A stretch of 24,386 bases of DNA. It comes from Oppiella nova. Lineage: Eukaryota; Arthropoda; Arachnida; Sarcoptiformes; Oppiidae. Within the stretch, counting starts at the first letter, position 1, and each line of letters opens with the position of its first letter. The DNA lies in assembly GCA_905397405.1 (NCBI GenBank), contig CAJPVJ010000483.1, positions 1 to 24,386 of the forward strand, read 5' to 3'. The translations under genes and the position numbers were made by a program. The notes under the pieces were generated by a model. The model was given only the letters and a program-made list of their open reading frames with translations, was not told the origin of the DNA and did no database searches. This document shows, piece after piece, positions 10,459 to 18,122 of this stretch.

Positions 10459-11235
10459 TTAAGCCCATCCCCGATCATTAGTGCCATCATTACTATAGTG
10501 TCGAAACTCGGGCTTCAATTCCCACAAGTATTTGTTGGGAGCCTTCGTATTGTAATCGCATAGCTCTCGGACCACGGCTTTCAGGTAATAGAGTGGTTGT
10601 CCGGTCAGCAGCTGAAGATCCTTCAGGTGATAGTACTGGTGCTTCTCGAACGCGCGGAACACCGTATCCTTCAGCTGATCCCTGTCCTGCTTAACCTTTC
10701 TGATGGGCTCCTCCTTCTTGATGGTAGGCTTCGACACCGGTTTGAAGACCGTTATGGTTCTGTCCAACTGTTTGACGGGACGGGAGGGCTGTGTCGCGCG
10801 TTTGGCTCTCAGTTGACTCATTGCGATAAAATTAGTGGACATAACGGGCCGACAGTCGCCTTTCTGGGTGACCCTTCCCTCCAGTGACACCACTTTCGTC
10901 TCCCTGTCCTCCGAGAACAATACCATCGACTGGTTGTCTAGTCTCGAGACCGAGAACTTGTGGTCGATCGGGATTTCGGTCGCGTTTTCTTTGTCCGACT
11001 CGTTGTCCATCGCCGGAATGTCCGCCAATTCTTGCGATATATTAAACACGATTTGCGGCGACTTTTCCGACGGCTTTCCCAGCGTTTGTATTCTTCCGAT
11101 CTCTTGCATGGGTTGAGCCCTTTCCATGCGTTTCGCCAGATATTTGGACACTTTTATGAGCCATACCTGTCTCGTCACACCAGACATGTCGACCTCAGGA
11201 ATCGAGTCTTCGTCTATGGCTCGAAGGGAAGTCAT
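10459..11235 (-). CDS. GTF2F2: General transcription factor IIF subunit 2 (TFIIF beta, RAP30)
   Basis: A single 258-residue exon, close to the usual 249 or so. The N-terminal dimerisation region starts VTRQVWLIKVSKYLAKRMERA and contains QIVFNISQELADI. The middle has VVSLEGRVTQKGDCRPVMSTNF, matching the family's SLEG..V.Q..ECRP.....Y. The C-terminal winged-helix DNA-binding domain is very clear: VFRAFEKHQYYHLKDLQLLT, QPLYYLKAVVREL and YLWELKPEFRHY. TFIIF binds RNA polymerase II and is needed for preinitiation-complex assembly and early elongation. A longer acidic loop (AMDNESDKENATEIP, about residues 75-89) replaces a shorter one in vertebrates. No intron is apparent. The neighbours are unrelated housekeeping genes on the same strand. 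Confidence 0.96.
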   Translation of the reverse strand: MTSLRAIDEDSIPEVDMSGVTRQVWLIKVSKYLAKRMERAQPMQEIGRIQTLGKPSEKSPQIVFNISQELADIPAMDNESDKENATEIPIDHKFSVSRLDNQSMVLFSEDRETKVVSLEGRVTQKGDCRPVMSTNFIAMSQLRAKRATQPSRPVKQLDRTITVFKPVSKPTIKKEEPIRKVKQDRDQLKDTVFRAFEKHQYYHLKDLQLLTGQPLYYLKAVVRELCDYNTKAPNKYLWELKPEFRHYSNDGTNDRGWA

Positions 11236-12186
11236 AATTACAGGAAAATATAGATCTTATCGGAAGGATATGCTTATAATGACAGCTAAAACATCGAGTT
11301 TTTAATTGAAACCAATTGTTCGCTTCAATTGTTTGTCATTGTATTGAATTGAGAGTCAATTATGAAAAGGTTTTAACAATGAAAGGCAGTAATTATAATG
11401 ACATATAATGCGAATACAGTTAAGTCTTATGAGTGAATAGACTTTAATTGGTTTTGCGGTCGACTCTATACATTAATGTTAGTCAAAACCACTGACAGAC
11501 AGGTCTGACAATTGAATTGAACCCAAACTCTTAGAGTGTTACTATATAATGAACTTAACGTTTAATTAATGTTGTGTTAAGTTATAATTATTGGAAATAT
11601 CCATAAATTCCAATCCATTGTATGGTGGAAATTATTTTCCCAAACAATTAATGACATCAATAATAAATGTCAAAAAAATTATAACTAATAATTGATAGGA
11701 AAATTTTCCATTTGTATTATGAGTTAAATACATATTTAAACTACAGGAATATTTGGTGTTGAAAAGGCATCCGGTTTATTTAAGTAATGATTAGTAAATA
11801 ATACCGTGGATACTATTAATAGAGTAATTGATGTCAAAAATATTCACCTAAAAATGCTTATCAGTAGATATTGTAATGTCTCTCATCATTGATAAAATAC
11901 AGTACATTTGTTTGATAAATGCCTTAAATTTTTTGATGCTATTATTCATTGTACGAGTGGTTTAACTCAAAACTTCTTTCCATTTGTGTCTGACTTCATA
12001 AATATTTCAATTAAATAATAGTCATGTTTTATGTTACACTTTGTATTATACCGTAAAATGCATTACACTGGATATCAATCATTGGATTACTTTTTATTTT
12101 GAAATCAAGTATAAGACTAATCAATCATTCATTGAAACTGTGAATTCATTGAGACTCCGATCTCATTCGAGTCCACATATTCACTG

Positions 12187-12187
<1 letters not shown>

Positions 12188-12222
<35 letters not shown>
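12188..12222. repeat. (CT)n microsatellite
   Basis: About 17 uninterrupted CT dinucleotides, abutting the left arm of the inverted repeat at 12225. Confidence 0.95.
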
Positions 12223-12224
<2 letters not shown>

Positions 12225-12225
<1 letters not shown>

Positions 12226-12486
12226 ATTTCGTATTGAGATATACAGTGTTTTTTGGGGAAATGTATGACATTTGCTATTCTTTATGACTCTCTCATCGGC
12301 GAAGATTATAATGACATTAAACGACATAAAATTATGCTAAAGTACTGTATTTTACTGTCACTTAAAATAATTTTATTCAAAATATAATTCAGAAATCTAT
12401 TGAACTGACAGAAGAGCCGATAGAGTCATAAAGAATAGCAAATGTCATACATTTCCCCCAAAAACACTATATCTCAATACGAAATC
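12225..12486. repeat. Imperfect inverted repeat, arms about 70 bp, 115-bp spacer
   Basis: The left arm (12225-12300) starts GATTTCGTATTGAGATATA and contains AAATGTATGACATTTGCTAT. The right arm (12416-12486) is its reverse complement with a 2-base gap after GAGATATA, one base change in the T/G run and a 3-base gap near ACTCT. The AT-rich spacer has no ORF. No target-site duplication is visible at the outer ends. It could be a MITE-like element or a local inverted duplication. Confidence 0.85.
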
Positions 12487-13938
12487 TATATTTTATGATA
12501 AATAATATGATAAATAAGTTTTTATCTCAAAATCCCTTCTAATCGCATCAATGGTTAGATAAAGATTTTTTTGTTACTTTTATTTTAATAATTAAGTTTC
12601 AAATCATTCAATCGGCAAAAGACATGTGAATATGTTTTGAAATAATAATTATAGAAATTTAATTAAACTTTGTTTCTCATCAACATTTTTATTTATTCAT
12701 TCATTTCGTTGATTACAAATGAGAAGTGAAATACAATTTGTTACAAACTATTTATAATTATTATCAGTCAGTATAGTGTATAGAGTAGAGTAAAAGCACA
12801 TAAAAAATTATAATTTAAATTCTGTCTCACTTTTTTAATCATATATATCATATAGTTTAATGGTATTCAACTGTCGTTTTATATTTTAATTTAATTACTT
12901 TTTGATTACAAGTTTTATTAAAATCACAAATTAATTAATAGTATAATGTTGTTTAAAAATTATCTCATTAATATTTTACGCGAATTTAATTCGATAATAA
13001 ATTTTTCAATTATTATAGAAATCTGTTATTATTATTATATTTTTGTATTAAATTTAAACACAATGTAGTTTTTGATTCACAAATCTATGACTAGACTATA
13101 ATCAACTATAACTTGTTGTCGAGAGCTGCTTATTAATTCAAAATTTCATTTTTTCTAACTTTTAATGCGATATCAAATCGTTATTTCCAAATAATTTAAG
13201 CGATACGATCACTAAAGGTATTTTGTGTTCAAAATGTTCAAAAAACTTGATTTTGAATTATGTTTACCCATTAATCAATCACTTTGTCGTTAACATGTAT
13301 ATTGAAATACACGAAATAACTGCCCGAACATAAAAACGTAAAATTAAACAAAAATAACCAAAATAACTAATTAACATTTGAAAACTAAACTCTAAAAAAA
13401 CTTTACATAAATATTCTCTAACGTAAACTAGCTATAAACAAATTTAATAATCATAATAATAATAATAACTAAATAATAAGTGAAAAATAATATGTAATAT
13501 AAATAAATAGGGCCTTCAATATGAATAAAACAAATGCTAATCTCAATGATTGGTCTCAGACTCTGGTCTCGCGCGCGATAAATGGCATCAAAAACTACTA
13601 TAAATATGTGATTCTCTCCTAAATGTTTGGTGAGTTTAGGATAAATAGATGTCTCAAAAAATATATGAACATTAATAATAATTTAAATTAAATGCCTTAT
13701 TAACTGGAAAACTTGTGTTGACAATAACTGTGACAGACATTTGTGGCACACGTATGAGAAGCTCGTATTCACAGAATAGTCGGTATTGAAAAGCGTTGAG
13801 AAAAAAATCAGTAGACATTTAGATACTACAGGATATATATACTGGTAGAGTAGGTATCTGAGAAAGGGGAGATATAATCCAAAGAATTAAGTGGTAATCA
13901 TCGGCGAATCAGTTGATCCAATGATATCAATGGTGTAT

Positions 13939-15190
13939 TTAGAGGTGTGTTTCCATCAAAGTTTTATGCGTCAATGGATTGAGACTCGGTTTCGACAAAA
14001 ATGTTTGCTTATTATTACTGCTATTAATAGCATTATTCTTGTTATTACTGCCATTAATAGTATTATTATTATTATTATTATTATTGCAATAATTAGTTGA
14101 GATTCTTTGCTTGTCTGACGTAACGTTTGTACCCATATTTGTATCAAAGGTGTGTCCGTTGGCGGGGACAGTCGTATTTTGCAGCGCTTTCAGTGGCTTG
14201 TGGCGGTGATCATCATCATCATCCAGGAACTTGAGTGATGCCGAGTTAATGCAGTAGCGTTTGCCAGTGGTTTTGGGGCCGTCGTCAAAGACGTGGCCCA
14301 AATGGCTGCCACACCGGGCACAGGACACCTCAGTCCGGGCCACATCCGACTTGAGCGCCAACAGCAATAAATTACTGCCGACTATTCAATTCAATACAAT
14401 AGAGAAATATAGATTATTATTATAGGAAAACAATGGGAATGCAAAGTATTTTTTCATATAAGATATGATATGAGAAATGAGTTATTGTTTGGTATGCGAA
14501 GAGTTTTATGTGCGATAATAAGTGCACTGATAAGGCACTGGAGTATTAACCAGCGAGGGTTAGACTTATATTTTTAAAAAAGTAGGTTATGTTTGTTTAT
14601 GATTTTATCAGATGTTTTTTTTGTTACACATTAGTGTGTAAAACAATAGATTGACAGACAGTTTGACAGTAGATCTTAACATACCGTGCGATAAGTCGAT
14701 ATTGAGTTTGACTTTAGAGTTGTTGATCACACCATCAAATGCAGGCCATCCGCAGCCGCTCTCGTACTTGGATTCCGATGAGAATATCTCTTCGCCACAA
14801 ACCACACAACAGTATAGACCGTTGTCATTGAGTTTCAGGTATTCACCGGTAAATGGTCTGCAAAAAATCGATAATACTATTCGTGTAGTTTCTATGTATG
14901 TATAATAACAAGGAATGGCATTTTGAATGCCAAAAGAATAGGGCAGTGAATAGGCAGACAATAGTGTCTTTCAATATACAGAATAATGGTATTAAGGCTC
15001 GCATTCAAGTCAAGTCATGCAATAAAACAATAAATTATTTTCGTAATTAAGTACTCATTCATAGGAGGAGAGAGCCGTACCTTTCAGTGATTTTATGCTG
15101 AGTTACACGATATTGAAGTGGTGTTAATCGTTTGACCAGTTCCTCCCGTTCCTCCTTTGACAGGCTAGCACTTGGTGTGTCTGTTTGCAT
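13939..15190 (-). CDS. Peptide-methionine (R)-S-oxide reductase (MsrB) with Asn-rich tail
   Basis: Three exons: 15190-15081, 14857-14685 and 14381-13939, with introns of 223 and 303 bp, giving 241 residues. MsrB reduces methionine-R-sulfoxide in proteins, repairing oxidative damage. Zinc-binding pairs are C54/C57 (CVVC) and C115/C118 (CARC). CGWPAF supplies C72, a possible resolving cysteine, and [11 protein letters not shown] supplies the catalytic C138, cysteine rather than selenocysteine. The second junction was chosen because acceptor GAATAG at 14382 gives [23 protein letters not shown] in frame, an insert I recall from arthropod MsrB. The conserved domain ends near residue 146. About 95 more residues follow, with a run of five Asp and then eight Asn and further Asn/Ser, unlike normal MsrB ends. 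Part of the Asn run is coded by an ATT microsatellite. The enzyme is confident; the role of the tail is unknown. Confidence 0.93.
14061..14085. repeat. (ATT)n microsatellite inside the MsrB coding region
   Basis: Eight ATT units on the plus strand read as AAT codons on the minus strand, giving the run of eight Asn in the MsrB tail. Length changes in steps of three would vary the run without breaking the frame. Confidence 0.9.
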
Positions 15191-15334
15191 ATTACGGCTC
15201 CCGAGCGTTGGATTTTATTTTAAATCACAAATTTCTTAATACTTTTCCCTCGCGTATGAAAAACTTATCACTTTAATAGAGTAGTGGAACAGTAGTCGCA
15301 GTGAATCAGTCAGTCAGTGGTCCAGACCTGCAAT

Positions 15335-15709
15335 ATGTCATCAAATGAACGGATGGTAAGGCATATACGCATGTGTTTGGACTCAATTTGCGGTGATATT
15401 AATAATTATAATAATAACTTAAGTCGATTTAATTATATACACTACTTTAATAGGAAATTTTTTCAATTATAAATAGACTAATATATAAAAAGTATTTTTA
15501 GAGACAAACACTAGAAACTAGATTTCTCGCACAGGTCTATGTATAGCGGATACACACAATAGAGTAACTGAATAATGCAAACACAATACAAGAATCGCTG
15601 ATACGGTTAGCCGTGTATAACAAATATATCTCTACAGTACCTGTTCTGGCGGTGGTCTGGGGATGGCAGTGGATCTACGGCTCAGACACTACACCAATAC
15701 ATGCGATGA
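15335..15709 (+). CDS. Possible spliced 30-codon ORF divergent from MsrB
   Basis: ATG 15335 reads MSSNERM and meets a good donor (ATG|GTAAGG, intron from 15356). An acceptor at 15636-15637 (TCTCTACAG) opens a locally GC-rich segment that continues in frame as YLFWRWSGDGSGSTAQTLHQ and ends TGA at 15707-15709. AATAAA follows at 15720-15725. The first exon lies about 145 bases from the MsrB start on the opposite strand, as for a shared promoter. No family is recognised, and chance splice sites in non-coding DNA could give the same picture. Confidence 0.18.
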
Positions 15710-15857
15710 AAAAAACAGTAATAAAAGGCTCTTTAAATGTATATAAATATGTTGCGACTGAGAATCATGTTATGGCACAACCCTTAACCACATAGTAATT
15801 ATAGCCTGTGTTCAAGGATTTCACTCGAGAAAAAAGTACTACTCATTCACTCATTCA

Positions 15858-15878
15858 TACACACACTGTGTGTATGAT
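15858..15878. repeat. Short palindrome
   Basis: CATACACACA, one spacer base, then TGTGTGTATG: a 10-bp inverted repeat in non-coding DNA. It may simply be a CA-rich tract with chance symmetry. Confidence 0.6.
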
Positions 15879-16195
15879 AACAGCGAATACATTGTCGAGA
15901 CTTTTAATAATTCCTGTTTTTAGATTTTTTTCAATGCTATTCCTCGAGAGTGACTCTTAAAATACACATCACTTTCAATGGGGAAACTGAACTGACATTT
16001 CAGTTTCCAAAACATTATATATTATGTTTGCGTTTTGTTTGTTGTCTGCCTTTCCCTTCATTGGGAGAGTGGATAGATAGGGAGAGAATAGGCCTACGGA
16101 ATAGGGCTGTGACATATCTACACCGGGTGCTCTTGAGCACTGGTAGACTCGTGAGCATCGATAGCAGCAGCACTGGTAGTGTAGAGAGAAATCGC

Positions 16196-16228
16196 TATAA
16201 ATATCGCACATTCAGCGCATTGCAGTCA
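16196..16228 (+). promoter_or_regulatory. Candidate TATA/initiator core promoter
   Basis: TATAAATA at 16196-16203 lies 32 bases upstream of a possible initiator (GCAGTCATA, A at 16228), the standard spacing. The preceding 120 bases are GC-richer than their surroundings and carry CACTGGTAG twice plus ATCGATAG. A short ORF starts 33 bases downstream. Confidence 0.4.
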
Positions 16229-16260
16229 TAGCCGTCAAACTGATACTAAAAGTTATATAA

Positions 16261-16368
16261 ATGTGTTTAGTATTGAGAGTATTGGACGCGAGTGAACATC
16301 CATTTATGGCTTGTTTTCCGGAGTCACAAATGTTTTTCACTAAATTTTATACAAACTTTGAAAAATAA
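16261..16368 (+). CDS. Possible 35-residue small protein
   Basis: The ORF starts at ATG 16261 directly after an in-frame TAA and begins MCLVLRVLDASEHPFMACFP. It ends at TAA 16366-16368, inside an AATAAA at 16364-16369. It lies 33 bases downstream of a well-spaced TATA/initiator pair, so promoter, ORF and poly(A) signal fit within 175 bases. The N-terminal half has a protein-like composition; the C-terminal part (FFTKFYTNFEK) looks more like AT-rich read-through. I do not recognise a family. It could be a real small-peptide gene, the first exon of a longer transcript, or chance. Confidence 0.25.
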   Translation: MCLVLRVLDASEHPFMACFPESQMFFTKFYTNFEK

Positions 16369-17122
16369 ATATTTTTGTGCCATAAAAATGCACATAAATA
16401 CATACATACTTTGAGTGTTAAGTAGAGATTTGTGTTGAGAAACACATTTGTAATTAATTTATTAGTCAAACACTTCACTTAACTTTTTATATAAAGAAAG
16501 TTTGCACTCATTTTTTGCCTGTTTTATGCCATTGGAAAGCAAATATTATGCTTTGAATTAATGTTGCATATTCTCGCTGAAACCCAAAACCAGTATTTAA
16601 TGAGTTTCATAAAAAGTACTGTAAATTCTAGCGATTATTATACACTGCACTCGATATTAATTGTATATTTAATTTAATTTAAGCGCTGAACCAAACAAAT
16701 TGAACTTTTTTTGTAGGAAATTATAAATTATTGCTTTATTATTGTGTACACAAAAATACAATACACATTAAAAAATAATTTTTATGATTAATTAGAATTT
16801 TAAAATACTGTATAAATAAGTATAAAAATATATCGTTAATAGGATTATAGTGTAGAGTTGCATACACTAGTAAACTATAAAATGTAATATAATCCTTTAT
16901 ATTATAAAGTTTATAATTATACGATTGAGACGATGATTAAAAGTTGTTTGAAACTTAAAACTAAATGCTTTTGTTATCTGATGTTAACCGCGATCTTAAT
17001 GATGACGGAAAGTTTCAGAACTTACTTATTATTGTTTTGTTTTGTATTTTTATTTCTTATAAATATTTTGAGGAATTAATTTGAAATTCTAATTAAATTC
17101 TAGTCATTAAACAAACAAATAC

Positions 17123-17142
17123 GAGAGAGAGAGAGAGAGAGA
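17123..17142. repeat. (GA)10 microsatellite
   Basis: Ten uninterrupted GA units in AT-rich non-coding DNA. Confidence 0.9.
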
Positions 17143-17299
17143 TTAAATAATTTTAGAAATTAGTAATTTAAAATGACTGTGGGTTTTAAAGTTTAAAATC
17201 CAAGCACTTTAAAAAATAACGAGACATTTGTGTTGAGTATTATTAAATCGTTTCTTAACCTTAGTTTTATTACTAATTTTAATAACTTTTTACGATAAC

Positions 17300-17723
17300 T
17301 AGGGCCATATAATTCCGGGTGTTCATGTATAAAACTACTGCATTAAACAGGTTTTATTTGAAAGTAAAGGGTGTTCAGTATAGATAAGACAATCTTATGA
17401 CTTATTTTGTGTTAGATGTTTACAAAATATTTCATGTGATTTGAAAGCACGTGTTGAGTGTATTAATGGTGTGATTGGAATGCAATTTATTTATTTTATT
17501 TGAATGTTTTAATTTATGTATTAAATCATAAAATCAGTTTATTATATCGAGTTTTGAAGTGATATTTATATTGTTTTATATTTGAATGAATTAATTATTT
17601 CGCATTCAATCCCAAATCTATTTGTAAAATATAATCAATTTATTTTCAATTGAAATAGTTGTAATGCAATGTGACACTCTATACTTTAATAAAATATTTT
17701 TGACCCGGAATTATATGGCCCTA
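17300..17723. mobile_element. 424-bp non-autonomous hAT-type MITE
   Basis: The ends are a perfect 21-bp terminal inverted repeat starting TAGGGCCATATAATTCCGGG. It is flanked by an 8-bp direct duplication, ACGATAAC, at 17292-17299 and 17724-17731. Eight-base target duplications with TAGGG-like ends are typical of the hAT superfamily; P and Merlin elements also give 8-bp duplications and are less likely. GGGTGTTCA occurs at the left end and again about 50 bases inside, a possible subterminal transposase-binding repeat. There is no transposase ORF, so movement would have needed an enzyme encoded elsewhere. Identical TIRs and target duplication suggest a fairly young insertion. Confidence 0.9.
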
Positions 17724-17953
17724 ACGATAACTAATGGACAACAAACTCAACATTTAATGCTATACTGGTAATTACAACCAGTAAATACTATATATTAAAC
17801 ACATTAAGGCTATATTAAATGACAAAATGAGCATGGTAGTAATCAAAATTACATTCACTAAAAATAATTTTGTAAAAAAATAATTAAACTCACACTGGTA
17901 ATTAATTGAAAACAACCTTTTATCATTTGAATGAACAAACACACTTCAAACAC

Positions 17954-18047
17954 AGCGCCCACTGGTAGAGCGCATGCGTGTGACTGCGAGTGGCGTTTAA
18001 AACACACGTGTTTTTGTTGTCATCACTCAATGGTCTCATAAGACCAT
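17954..18047 (+). promoter_or_regulatory. DDX56 promoter region: CTCF-like, NRF1-like and E-box motifs
   Basis: AGCGCCCACTGGTAG (17954-17968) matches 13 of 15 positions of the CTCF core as I remember it. GCGCATGCGT (17970-17979) resembles an NRF1/Ewg site. CACGTG (18005-18010) is an E-box. A 7-bp hairpin, ATGGTCT-CATA-AGACCAT, lies at 18030-18047, probably within the 5' UTR. The group stands out from AT-rich flanks and ends about 75 bases before the ATG. Motif identities are by eye. Confidence 0.4.
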
Positions 18048-18122
18048 CGCTCGCTTCACACCGCAAGACATCACTTGATTGAGACAATTATCTCCACCAC
18101 AAAGATACCGCACACTCGAGCC

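Larger units (their letters stand above)
11236..13938. other. Long AT-rich spacer upstream of GTF2F2
   Basis: No exon is supported. It contains a CT microsatellite (12188-12222) and an inverted repeat (12225-12486). The segment 12490-13880 is AT-rich without clear structure. MsrB 3' UTR sequence is expected at the right end, but no AATAAA was seen close to that stop. Confidence 0.6.
15191..18122. other. Spacer between divergent MsrB and DDX56 genes
   Basis: Contains the MsrB 5' flank, two candidate short-ORF units on the plus strand (15335-15709 and 16196-16369), a (GA)10 tract at 17123-17142, a MITE (17300-17723) and the DDX56 promoter. The segment 16380-17120 is AT-rich with nothing recognised. 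Confidence 0.6.

Noticed and set aside
15950-16231. 93-codon plus-strand ORF MTLKIHITFNGE...
   Set aside because: It runs through the candidate TATA promoter and shows no domain; the GC-richer part is better explained as promoter DNA.
18075-18122. Longer DDX56 reading frame starting at 18075
   Set aside because: The codon there is TTG; the first ATG is 18123 in a good start context, and family similarity begins after it.
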